Shown here piece by piece: positions 22,653 to 30,315 of a stretch of DNA of 31,642 bases. The stretch is taken from NCBI GenBank assembly GCA_900768515.1, contig CAAGDG010000076.1, positions 1 to 31,642 on the forward strand, written 5' to 3'. The notes beneath the pieces are model-generated. The model did not search any database and was not told where the DNA came from. It was given only the letters and a program-made list of their open reading frames with translations. Position numbers and translations under genes: made by a program. Every line of letters begins with the position of its first letter. Positions within the stretch are counted from its first letter, which is position 1. The stretch comes from Lentisphaeria bacterium. Its GTDB lineage: Bacteria; Verrucomicrobiota; Lentisphaeria; Victivallales; Victivallaceae.

Positions 22653-24071
22653 ATGTACAATCCGAAGTCGAAGATCGCCGACGAATTCATCGACGACGCT
22701 GAAGTCCTCGCCACGCTGGAATATGCGAAGGCGAACAAAAACAACCGCGAACTGATCGACTCCATCCTGGAGAAGGCGAAAACCTGCAAGGGCCTCAGCC
22801 ACCGCGAAGCCGCCGTGCTGCTCGAATGCGATCTGCCCGACGAGATCGAGAAGATGTACGCGCTCGCGCGGGAGATCAAGCAGAAATTCTACGGCAACCG
22901 GATCGTGATGTTCGCGCCGCTCTACCTTTCGAACTACTGCATCAACGGCTGCACCTACTGCCCCTACCACCGCGGCAACACCCACATCCGGCGCAAGAAG
23001 CTCACCCAGGAGGAGATCGTCGCCGAAGTGACGGCGCTGCAGGACATGGGCCACAAGCGGCTCGCGCTCGAAACCGGAGAGGATCCGAAGAACAATCCGA
23101 TCGAATATGTCCTTGAGAGCATCCGGACCATCTACTCGGTCAAGCATAAGAACGGCGCGATCCGGCGGGTCAACGTGAACATCGCGGCCACCACCGTGGA
23201 AAACTACCGCAAGCTCAAAGAGGCCGGGATCGGCACTTACATCCTGTTCCAGGAGACCTACAACCGGAAAGCCTACGAGGAACTTCATCCGACCGGCCCC
23301 AAGCACGACTACGCCTACCACACCGAGGCGATGGACCGGGCGATGGAGGGCGGCATCGACGACGTCGGCTGCGGCGTGCTCTTCGGACTGAACCTCTACC
23401 GCTACGACTTCGTCGGACTGCTGATGCACGCAGAACACCTGGAGGCGGCTTTCGGAGTGGGACCGCACACCATCAGCGTACCGCGGATCCGTCCGGCGGA
23501 CGACATCGATCCGGCCAACTTCTCCAACGCGATTTCCGACGAGGTCTTTGAAAAGATCGTCGCAATTCTGCGGATCGCGGTCCCCTACACCGGACTGATC
23601 ATTTCGACCCGGGAATCCAAGGCGGCCCGCGAACGGGTGCTGAAACTCGGTGTCTCCCAGATCTCCGGCGGTTCCCGCACCAGCGTCGGCGGCTACGTCC
23701 ACGAGGAGAGCGAGGAGGAGAATTCGGCCCAGTTCGACATCAGCGACAACCGCACGCTCGACCAGGTGGTCAACTGGCTGCTGGACCAGGGCTACATCCC
23801 GAGCTTCTGCACCGCATGCTACCGTGAGGGACGCACCGGAGACCGGTTCATGAGCCTGGTCAAATCCGGCCAGATCGCCAACTGCTGCCAGCCCAATGCG
23901 TTGATGACCCTCAAAGAGTACCTCGAAGATTACGCTTCGGAAGATACCCGGCGCAAAGGGGAAGCCGTGATCCGTGCGGAAATTCCGCGCATCACCAATC
24001 CGAAGGTGCGGGCGATCGCGGAGGAGCACCTGCGTGAACTCCACGACGGGAAACGTGATTTCCGCTTCTGA
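22653..24071 (+). CDS. hydG: [FeFe]-hydrogenase maturase HydG, tyrosine lyase
   Basis: 472 residues. Radical-SAM enzyme that cleaves tyrosine to p-cresol and dehydroglycine and builds the Fe(CO)2(CN) synthon for the H-cluster. The SAM cluster motif is CINGCTYC (Cys96, Cys100, Cys103). The C-terminal auxiliary cluster motif CX2CX22C is exactly present (Cys386, Cys389, Cys412), which separates HydG from the related tyrosine lyase ThiH. LALETGEDP and GGSRTSVGGY are typical. Length is normal. AGAGGTG precedes ATG closely. HydE, HydF and the hydrogenase are not in the window. A strong terminator follows. Confidence 0.96.
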   Translation: MYNPKSKIADEFIDDAEVLATLEYAKANKNNRELIDSILEKAKTCKGLSHREAAVLLECDLPDEIEKMYALAREIKQKFYGNRIVMFAPLYLSNYCINGCTYCPYHRGNTHIRRKKLTQEEIVAEVTALQDMGHKRLALETGEDPKNNPIEYVLESIRTIYSVKHKNGAIRRVNVNIAATTVENYRKLKEAGIGTYILFQETYNRKAYEELHPTGPKHDYAYHTEAMDRAMEGGIDDVGCGVLFGLNLYRYDFVGLLMHAEHLEAAFGVGPHTISVPRIRPADDIDPANFSNAISDEVFEKIVAILRIAVPYTGLIISTRESKAARERVLKLGVSQISGGSRTSVGGYVHEESEEENSAQFDISDNRTLDQVVNWLLDQGYIPSFCTACYREGRTGDRFMSLVKSGQIANCCQPNALMTLKEYLEDYASEDTRRKGEAVIRAEIPRITNPKVRAIAEEHLRELHDGKRDFRF

Positions 24072-24095
24072 CAAGCTGGAAAACTGACATAAACG

Positions 24096-24139
24096 AAATA
24101 CCCGTTCCCGGCCGAACCGCCGCGAACGGGTATTTTTTT
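24096..24139 (+). terminator. Intrinsic terminator of hydG, possibly bidirectional
   Basis: ATACCCGTTC (24098-24107) pairs with GAACGGGTAT (24124-24133) and is followed by T to 24139. The opposite strand has TTTCGTTT after the stem, so it may also end the convergent transcript. Confidence 0.92.
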
Positions 24140-24196
24140 GCACAGCGACAACCCCAACACCGGAATGTTCAGCCCCATCGCCGGCGGCGCCGTCGT

Positions 24197-24670
24197 TCAC
24201 GGGCGGTTGGACTTCCCGCTGATGGACGCTGCCGCAAAGTGAAACACCGCGGTCCGTTCCAGCGCCGCCGCCGGAAACGCTCCGGAGCTTTCGCCCCCGT
24301 AATGTGCCATGATCCGGTTCAACGCGTGAATTTTCTCCCCCAGGTCGGTCAGACACTCCATGTTTCCCGAGGCGATCACGCTCTCGTAAAGGCAGGTGGA
24401 CCGGCACCGGGGCGAACCCGGCACAAATTCGGCAGTGCCGACAAAAGAGGCGGAAACCCGCGGGTCGGCACGCCAGCACTCCGCTTTCCGCCCTTCGGCG
24501 GCGCCGTGAAAGTAAAAGTGAAATACGCCGTCGCGCACTTCAAACCCGAAGGAGAGCGGCACCACCGCCGGCTCCCCCCGGTCGAGAAAAGCGACATGCG
24601 CCGTCACCGCCCGGCCGAGAATCCCGGCGAGGCGTTCCGGATCGGAAACTTCCCGCTCCTGCCGGCGCAT
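24197..24670 (-). CDS. Pyridoxamine 5'-phosphate oxidase-like flavoprotein (NimA-type)
   Basis: 157 residues. ATG 24670 is preceded by GGAAGGTGG at seven bases; an upstream in-frame TTG at 24688 lacks support. It begins MRRQEREVSDPERLAGILGRA and continues with VAFLDRGEPAVVPLSFGFEV, FHFYFHGAAEGRKAECWRADPRVSASFVG and YESVIASGNMECLTD. This is the split-barrel FMN-binding family that holds NimA-type nitroreductases. Family members bind FMN or haem and often act on unknown substrates; nitroimidazole resistance is not implied without tests. The gene starts 18 nt after the stop of the Gfo/Idh/MocA gene, which it probably shares a transcript with. Confidence 0.83.
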   Translation of the reverse strand: MRRQEREVSDPERLAGILGRAVTAHVAFLDRGEPAVVPLSFGFEVRDGVFHFYFHGAAEGRKAECWRADPRVSASFVGTAEFVPGSPRCRSTCLYESVIASGNMECLTDLGEKIHALNRIMAHYGGESSGAFPAAALERTAVFHFAAASISGKSNRP

Positions 24671-24688
24671 GATCGAACCACCTTCCAA

Positions 24689-25852
24689 TCAGAAGGAGTT
24701 GCCCATGTCGACCACGGTCTCCTTGGCCTCTTTCTTGGCGAACCGGGAGTTCCGGATGAGGTCCTGAAGCATCGCGTCGAACTTGTCGGTATCCATCGGC
24801 AGCGTGACCGTCTCGTTCTTGAGGCCGGAGTAGAGCATCGCATTGCCGAACTCGATGGCGCGGATTCCCTCCTCGCCCTCGGCGATCAGCTTCTTCTCCG
24901 GATCGAGGATCGCCTTGACGAAGGCGTCGATCACATCCTGATGAGGATGACCGGTGTCCTTCTTGGTCGGGATCACGATATCCCAGGTCGGAATCGACGG
25001 GAAGGACTCGCGGGAGGTCCGGCAGAACTCGTCCACCGGCTCCTCGGTGCGGCGGAACCGGATCACGCCTTCCTCGAAGACCATGCGGCCGCGGGTGCCC
25101 GAAATTTCCAGCCGGTTGGTGCCGGGGAATTCGCCGGTGGTGGTGATGAAGTTTCCAGTGGAACCGTCGGCAAACTCACAGTAGGTGTTGACGTCGTCTT
25201 CGACTTCGATGTCGTGATATTTTCCGATCGAGAGGAAGCTGCGCACCTTGACCGGCAGTCCGAAGAACCACTGGAAAAGGTCGAGGTTGTGCGGACACTG
25301 GTTGAGCAGCACACCGCCGCCCTCGCCCGCCCAGGTGGCGCGCCAGGAACCGCTGTCGTAGTAGCTCTGAGTCCGGAACCAGTCGGTGATGATCCAGTTG
25401 ACCCGGAGGATCCGCCCGAATTCGCCTTTTTCGATCAGCTCTTTGATCTTCCGGTGCGCCTGGTGGGTGCGCTGCTGGAACATCAGCCCGAACCGCAGTT
25501 CCGGATGGCGGGCGTGGGCGTCGATCATCTTCTGCGCCATGCTCTTGGTCACGGTGATCGGCTTCTCGCAGAGAACGTGCAGACCGTGTTCAAATGCCGC
25601 GATCGTAACCGGGCAGTGGTCGTAGTGCGGAATCGCGATGGTCACGGCGTCCACGCAGCCGGAGGCAAAGAGTTCATCGGTCGAATAGAAGGCGCGGCAC
25701 TGCGGCCCCGCCTCTTTCGCGTACTTGTCGGCCCGCTCCTTGATCCGGTCGCAGACCGCGACCAGCTCAGCTTCGGGAATGTTTTTGATGGCCCGCACGT
25801 GGCCGGGCCCCATGTTTCCGACACCGATCACACCGATTCTGACTTTTTCCAT
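24689..25852 (-). CDS. Gfo/Idh/MocA-family oxidoreductase
   Basis: 387 residues. NAD(P)-binding Rossmann motif GVIGVGNMGPGH near the start, the conserved EKP at 96-98 (LCEKPITVTKSMAQ) and the C-terminal alpha/beta domain with GGGVLLNQCPHNLDLFQWFFG, in which the His of the CPHNLD motif is the usual catalytic residue. Family members oxidise or reduce sugars, inositols or amino sugars. The long hydrophilic C-terminus (PTKKDTGHPHQDVIDAFVKAI) is typical of the numerous Lentisphaerota and Planctomycetota members. Substrate unknown. It has a good promoter (25907-25935) and leads a two-gene operon with the flavoprotein. Confidence 0.92.
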   Translation of the reverse strand: MEKVRIGVIGVGNMGPGHVRAIKNIPEAELVAVCDRIKERADKYAKEAGPQCRAFYSTDELFASGCVDAVTIAIPHYDHCPVTIAAFEHGLHVLCEKPITVTKSMAQKMIDAHARHPELRFGLMFQQRTHQAHRKIKELIEKGEFGRILRVNWIITDWFRTQSYYDSGSWRATWAGEGGGVLLNQCPHNLDLFQWFFGLPVKVRSFLSIGKYHDIEVEDDVNTYCEFADGSTGNFITTTGEFPGTNRLEISGTRGRMVFEEGVIRFRRTEEPVDEFCRTSRESFPSIPTWDIVIPTKKDTGHPHQDVIDAFVKAILDPEKKLIAEGEEGIRAIEFGNAMLYSGLKNETVTLPMDTDKFDAMLQDLIRNSRFAKKEAKETVVDMGNSF

Positions 25853-25906
25853 GATTCGTACAGCCTTCCATTGATGAAAAGAGTGGTGAAACCCTGTTAC
25901 TGATCT

Positions 25907-25935
25907 AAGATACCATGAGAACCGCCCCTTTGCAA
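25907..25935 (-). promoter_or_regulatory. Promoter of the Gfo/Idh/MocA gene
   Basis: Minus strand TTGCAA (25935-25930), 17-bp spacer, TATCTT (25912-25907); leader of about 50 nt. Divergent from the biotin promoter, whose -10 is about 35 bp away. Confidence 0.55.
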
Positions 25936-25965
25936 GCCGGAGTGATTCGATTTTTTCCGGAGACG

Positions 25966-25974
25966 TGCTATATT
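25966..25974 (+). promoter_or_regulatory. Extended -10 promoter of the biotin operon
   Basis: TGC followed by TATATT (25969-25974), an extended -10; the -35 region (TTCGAT, 25946-25951) is poor. Leader about 80 nt. No BirA-type operator (TTGTTAAC-like dyad) is seen around it. Confidence 0.5.
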
Positions 25975-26060
25975 ATATAAAAAAATCCGAGGGCGGAGGA
26001 CGGGCGGCGTCATCCGCCCGAACCTGTATCTTTACGAAACATTCTGGAGACGATACCAAT

Positions 26061-27041
26061 ATGCTGCATCCACGGATTCTTGAGGCGGGAAAGGTGCTCG
26101 AAGGCGGCAGCCTGACCCGGCAGGAGGCGCTGGCGCTGGCGGAGGAAATTCACCACGACGACATCCTCGATCTGATTTCGCTTGCGAACAAGGTTCGCAA
26201 AAAGTTCGCTTCTCCGATCGTGCCGTGTTCGATTCTGAATGCGAAGTCCGGAGTCTGTCCGCAGAACTGCCGATTCTGTGCGCAGAGCGCCCACCACCAC
26301 ACCGGAATCGAAACCTATCCGCTGCTTCCGAAGGAGAAGGTGCTCGAAGCCGCGGGAAAGGCGTTCGAACAGGGCGTCCGCGCCTTCGGGTACGTGACAA
26401 GCGGGTACGGCTACCGGAGCGTCACCCCGGAATTTCAGCAGATTCTCGACACCCTTGACGCGCTTCATGAACGGTATCCGGAGCTGAAAATCTGCGTTTC
26501 GATCGGCATTCTCAGCGAGGAGACCGCCCGGCTGCTGGCCGAACACCACGCCTGGCGTTACAACATGAATCTGCAGACCAGTCCCGCCCGTTACGCCGAA
26601 CTGATCGCCGACACCCACACCATCGAAGAGAAGATCCAGACCATCCGCCATCTTCAGAAATACGGCGTGACCATCTGCTGCGGCGGCATCTTCGGACTCG
26701 GGGAGAACTGGCGGGACCGGGTCGACATGGCGTTCGCGGTCCGCGATCTCAAGGTCGACGGCAGCCCCCTGAATGTGCTGCTGCCGATTCCGGGGACGCC
26801 GCTGGAGAAGCAGCCGATCATGTCGCCGGCCGACGTGGCGAAGAGTTTTGCGATTTTCCGGCTGGTCAACCCGGCGCTCATGATCAAGTTCGCCGCCGGC
26901 CGTGAAACCATCATGAAGGACTTTCAAGGGCTGCTGATGCTCTCGGGACTCAACAGCATGATCACCGGCGGTTACCTGACCACCCGGGGGCGCAGCGTCG
27001 AAGACGACCGTCTTTTCATCGACCGGCTCAATGAGTTCTGA
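26061..27041 (+). CDS. bioB: Biotin synthase (BioB)
   Basis: 326 residues. Radical-SAM enzyme that inserts sulfur into dethiobiotin, the last step of biotin synthesis. I start at ATG 26061 (MLHPRILEAG) behind CTGGAG; the upstream frame is not coding. The SAM cluster motif is CPQNCRFCAQSAHHHT (Cys66, Cys70, Cys73). The [2Fe-2S] ligands expected are in LKICVSIG and TICCGGIFGLGE, and the conserved Arg in KFAAGRET. Length is typical. It is the first gene of bioBFGCDA and is followed after 14 nt by bioF. Confidence 0.97.
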   Translation: MLHPRILEAGKVLEGGSLTRQEALALAEEIHHDDILDLISLANKVRKKFASPIVPCSILNAKSGVCPQNCRFCAQSAHHHTGIETYPLLPKEKVLEAAGKAFEQGVRAFGYVTSGYGYRSVTPEFQQILDTLDALHERYPELKICVSIGILSEETARLLAEHHAWRYNMNLQTSPARYAELIADTHTIEEKIQTIRHLQKYGVTICCGGIFGLGENWRDRVDMAFAVRDLKVDGSPLNVLLPIPGTPLEKQPIMSPADVAKSFAIFRLVNPALMIKFAAGRETIMKDFQGLLMLSGLNSMITGGYLTTRGRSVEDDRLFIDRLNEF

Positions 27042-27055
27042 AGGGAGGACGCGCC

Positions 27056-28222
27056 ATGTCGTTCCTGAATGAACTTTCCGAAGAGACCGCGGCGCTCGCC
27101 GGTGCCGGACGACTCCGGCAGCTTCGTTCCATCGCGCCGCTGCCGCACGCCCGCGCGGAATTCGAGGGAAAAATCTACTGCAACTGCTCCAGCAACGACT
27201 ACATGGGCATCGCCGGGGACGCGGAACTGCGGCGCGAATTCTATGAACAGTATCCGGACCTCTCCTCGCCGGAGCTGGCCCAGTCGAGCGCGTCGAGCCG
27301 TCTTCTGACCGGAAACACCCCCGCCTACGACCGGCTGGAAAAGACGATTTCGGAGCTGTACGGCGGACGGGCCGCGCTGGTGTTCAACAGCGGTTATCAC
27401 GCCAATATCGGCATACTTCCGGCGCTGGCCGGATCCCGCGACCTGATCTTCTCGGACAAGCTCAACCACGCCAGCATCATCGACGGCATGCGGCTGGCCG
27501 ACGCGGAGTTCAAGCGGTATCCCCACCTCGACTTCGACCGGCTGGAAAAGATGCTTCAGGAGAAGCGCGCCAACTGCCGTCGGGCGTTCCTGGTGACCGA
27601 ATCGATCTTCAGCATGGACGGCGACGCCGCCGATCTGGTCAGACTGGTCGAAATCAAAGAGAAATACGACGCGATTCTGGTGGTGGACGAAGCCCACGCG
27701 GTCGGCGTCCGGGGGCCGCGTGGCGCCGGACTGGCGGCGGAACTCGGCGTCGCGGACAAAGTTGACGTGCTGATCGGCACTTTCGGCAAGGCGTTCGGTT
27801 CGACCGGGGCCTACGCGGTGATGGCTCCGGAACTGCGGGAGTATCTGGTCAACCACATGCGGCCGCTGATCTTCACGACCGGACTGCCGCCGGTGGTGCT
27901 CAACTGGAGCGATTTCGTGCTCCGCCGCTGTGCGGAAATGGACGACCGGCGCGCCGGGTTGCGCCGGATGTCCGCCCGGCTCCGGGAACTTTTTCAGACC
28001 GCCGGCTGCCGGACCGGCGGCGACTCCCAGATCGTTCCCCTGCTGGTCGGTCCCGACCGGGAGGCGGTGCTTCTGGCCGAGCGGTTTCAGCGGGCGGGAT
28101 TTCTGGTCTTTCCGATCCGGCCGCCGACGGTGCCGCCGGGAACCAGCCGGCTGCGCTTCTCGCTCTCGGCGGCGCTGTCGCCGGAGGACATCGAAGCGAT
28201 GGGAGGCGTTCTGTGCAGCTGA
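27056..28222 (+). CDS. bioF: 8-amino-7-oxononanoate synthase (BioF)
   Basis: 388 residues. PLP enzyme that condenses pimeloyl-ACP (or CoA) with alanine to give KAPA. GGGAGG precedes ATG by seven bases. It shows the alpha-oxoamine synthase pattern: CSSNDYMGIAG, SRLLTGNTPAYDRLE, FSDKLNHASIIDGMRL, the PLP Asp211 and His214 in DEAHAVGVRGPRGAG, and Lys245 in TFGKAFGSTGAY for the Schiff base. The C-terminus IRPPTVPPGTSRLRFSLSAALS is typical. It overlaps bioG by 10 nt. Relatives (KBL, serine palmitoyltransferase) are excluded by the operon. Confidence 0.96.
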   Translation: MSFLNELSEETAALAGAGRLRQLRSIAPLPHARAEFEGKIYCNCSSNDYMGIAGDAELRREFYEQYPDLSSPELAQSSASSRLLTGNTPAYDRLEKTISELYGGRAALVFNSGYHANIGILPALAGSRDLIFSDKLNHASIIDGMRLADAEFKRYPHLDFDRLEKMLQEKRANCRRAFLVTESIFSMDGDAADLVRLVEIKEKYDAILVVDEAHAVGVRGPRGAGLAAELGVADKVDVLIGTFGKAFGSTGAYAVMAPELREYLVNHMRPLIFTTGLPPVVLNWSDFVLRRCAEMDDRRAGLRRMSARLRELFQTAGCRTGGDSQIVPLLVGPDREAVLLAERFQRAGFLVFPIRPPTVPPGTSRLRFSLSAALSPEDIEAMGGVLCS

Positions 28223-28884
28223 CCTGTCTTCACCGTGCCGGCGGCGATGCCGCAATCGTGTTCTTCAACGGCTGGAGCCGGGACGCTTCGGACGTCGCCG
28301 GGCTCTCCGCCGACGGATTCGACGTCTGGGAGGTGCACGATTACACTTCGCTCGACTGCGACCTTTCGGAGGTGGTTGCCGCTTCTTCCCGCCGGATTCT
28401 GGTGGCCTGGTCGCTCGGAGTCTGGGCGGCTGCGAAATTTCTGATGGAGAGCGGCATCCGGTTCGACGACGCGGTGGCGATCAACGGCACGCTGCGACCG
28501 ATCGATGCGGAATGCGGCATCGCGCCCGGGATCTTCCGCGGAACGATTGAACATTGGGGCGAAGAACGCGCCCGCGAACGTTTCCTGCTGCGGATGGCAG
28601 GGGGGCGTGCCGAATTCGCCCGTCTGCCGGAGGTGCGCCGTTCACCGGAATCGCAGCAGGCGGAACTTGCCGCGCTGGAACAGATGATTGTATCCGCGCC
28701 CGCGGTGGTTTCGCCGTTCCGCCGGGCGGTGATCGGCGCGGCTGACCGGATCTTCCCGGCCGCGGCGCAGCGGAATTTCTGGCGGACGACCGGGACGGAG
28801 ATTGCGGAACTGCCGCTTCCCCACTACCCCTTTTCCGGCCTGTCCGGCTGGCGGGAGGTGACCGAACTTGGCCGGAATCGATAA
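28213..28884 (+). CDS. bioG: Pimeloyl-[ACP] methyl ester esterase (BioG)
   Basis: 223 residues. It removes the methyl group from pimeloyl-ACP methyl ester to free the acid for BioF. The GTG start at 28213, six bases after GGGAGG, overlaps bioF by 10 nt. The protein is the DUF452/BioG type: FFNGWSRDASD near the start, the nucleophile Ser67 in LVAWSLGVWAA, ending in LPLPHYPFSGLSGW with the likely catalytic His204. BioG is a non-homologous replacement of BioH, usually found exactly between bioF and bioC, as here. The family is clear from motif and position. Confidence 0.92.
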   Translation: MQLTCLHRAGGDAAIVFFNGWSRDASDVAGLSADGFDVWEVHDYTSLDCDLSEVVAASSRRILVAWSLGVWAAAKFLMESGIRFDDAVAINGTLRPIDAECGIAPGIFRGTIEHWGEERARERFLLRMAGGRAEFARLPEVRRSPESQQAELAALEQMIVSAPAVVSPFRRAVIGAADRIFPAAAQRNFWRTTGTEIAELPLPHYPFSGLSGWREVTELGRNR

Positions 28885-29632
28885 AACGCTGGTGCAACGC
28901 CGGTTTCGCCGTAGCGCCGCCAGCTACCGGAAGGCGGCTCTCGTACAGCGGGAGACCGCCGGGAAACTGCTGGATCACTTCCATCTGGCGGCCGGAGAAC
29001 GGGAGTTCGACCGGATCCTCGAAATCGGCGCCGGCGACGGGGTGCTGACCGAGCTTGTGGAAACCCGGTTCGACTACCGGGAGCTGGTGCTGCTCGACCT
29101 GGTTCCGGAATGGGAACCCTTTCACCGCGAGCGCCCCCGGTGCCGCTTTCTTGCCGGAGACGTGGAAACCGTGGAACTGCCCGGTCCCTTCGACCTGATT
29201 CTTTCCAACGCGGTTTTTCAGTGGGTGGAAGATCTTGACCGCCTCTTCCTCCGGCTGGCGGAGGCGCTGCGGCCGGGCGGCTGGCTCGGATTTTCGACCT
29301 TCGGACCGGCCAATCTGCGGGAGATCGCCGAACTGACCGGCCGCGGTCTCCGCTATCCGGATCCGGCGGAACTGGATGCGCGGCTCGGCAGCCGGTTCGA
29401 ACCGGTCGCCCGCCATGAGGAACTTCACCGGCTGGAATTCGATTCGCCGCTGGAAATCCTCCGCCACCTCAAAGCGACCGGAGTGACCGCAACCGGCGTT
29501 CCGGCGCGCTGGACGGGCGCCAACCTGCGTTCCTTCGAAGAGGAGTATCGAAAATTTCGGCTGGAAAACGGACGTTTTCCGCTCACCTATCACCCGATTC
29601 TTTATATCGCCAGAAAGAGGCAGACAACATGA
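28868..29632 (+). CDS. bioC: Malonyl-[ACP] O-methyltransferase (BioC)
   Basis: 254 residues. SAM-dependent methylation of malonyl-ACP, which lets the fatty-acid machinery build pimelate. The TTG start at 28868 is supported by GGGAGGTGA six bases before it and overlaps bioG by 17 nt. Methyltransferase motif I is RILEIGAGDGVLTEL, then LLDLVPEW, and LILSNAVFQWVEDLDRLFLRL with the BioC-like NxxxQW. LKATGVTATG is also typical of BioC. The N-terminus DKTLVQRRFRRSAASY matches the family (QRRFxRAAxSY). The stop overlaps bioD as ATGA. Confidence 0.94.
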   Translation: MAGIDKTLVQRRFRRSAASYRKAALVQRETAGKLLDHFHLAAGEREFDRILEIGAGDGVLTELVETRFDYRELVLLDLVPEWEPFHRERPRCRFLAGDVETVELPGPFDLILSNAVFQWVEDLDRLFLRLAEALRPGGWLGFSTFGPANLREIAELTGRGLRYPDPAELDARLGSRFEPVARHEELHRLEFDSPLEILRHLKATGVTATGVPARWTGANLRSFEEEYRKFRLENGRFPLTYHPILYIARKRQTT

Positions 29633-30315
29633 AAACCTACTTTATCAGTGGAATCGACACCGACATCGGCAAGACCGTCGCCGTCGGCATGCTGGCCCGT
29701 CACCTCCGGAATTCCGGAGTCCGGGTCGTCACCGTCAAACTGGTCCAGACCGGCAACAACGGGTTCTCGGAAGATCTGGAAAAACACCGGAAACTGATGG
29801 GGATCGCCCCCCTCCCCGAGGACCGGGAGGGATTGACCGCACCGGCGATCTTCCGTTTTCCCGCCTCCCCCCACCTGGCGGCGAAGCTGGAGAACCGCAC
29901 GCTCGACCTCAACGCCATCCGCGCCGCGGTGCGCGAACTCGAAAACCGCTTCGACGTCGTGCTGCTCGAAGGCGCCGGCGGCCTCGCTGTTCCGCTGACC
30001 GAGGATCTTCTGACGGTGGATTTCGCGGCGGAGCAGAAGTATCCGCTGATTCTGGTCACGTCGGGCAAACTCGGCAGTCTCAACCACACCATTCTCTCCA
30101 TCGAAGCGGCCACCCGCCGCTGCATCCGGATCGCCGGAGTGGTCTACAACTGGAGTCCCGAAGCCGATCCGGTAATCGACACCGACTCCGAGCGGATGAT
30201 CCGGAAATACCTGCTCCGCTACGGACAACCGGAAGTGGTGGTCCGGCTTCCCCGGGTCTCCGAACCGCTGCCCGAGATCGATTTCTCGGCCATTTTCGAA
30301 GGGGTCCGGCCATGA
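29629..30315 (+). CDS. bioD: Dethiobiotin synthetase (BioD)
   Basis: 228 residues. ATP-dependent carboxylation of DAPA to dethiobiotin. The P-loop is GIDTDIGKT (residues 8-16); Lys37 lies in VKLVQTG, where the family usually has KPVQTG, so a Leu replaces the Pro. LEGAGGLAVPL and VTSGKLGSLNHTILSIEA are diagnostic. AGAGG stands eight bases before ATG; the ATG overlaps the bioC stop by 4 nt, and its own stop overlaps bioA as ATGA. Confidence 0.95.
   Translation: MKTYFISGIDTDIGKTVAVGMLARHLRNSGVRVVTVKLVQTGNNGFSEDLEKHRKLMGIAPLPEDREGLTAPAIFRFPASPHLAAKLENRTLDLNAIRAAVRELENRFDVVLLEGAGGLAVPLTEDLLTVDFAAEQKYPLILVTSGKLGSLNHTILSIEAATRRCIRIAGVVYNWSPEADPVIDTDSERMIRKYLLRYGQPEVVVRLPRVSEPLPEIDFSAIFEGVRP

Noticed and set aside
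22254..24479. Open frame of 741 codons antisense to hydG and its regulator
   Set aside because: It crosses the leader RNA, hydG and the terminator, all well supported on the plus strand. It is a composition effect.
24239..25903. Open frame of 554 codons antisense to the Gfo/Idh/MocA and flavoprotein genes
   Set aside because: The minus-strand genes have clear family motifs, ribosome binding sites and a promoter. The antisense frame has none.
25936..26060. BirA operator before bioB
   Set aside because: No TTGTTAAC-like dyad with the usual spacing is present. The A/T stretch at 25969-25984 is best read as the -10 region.
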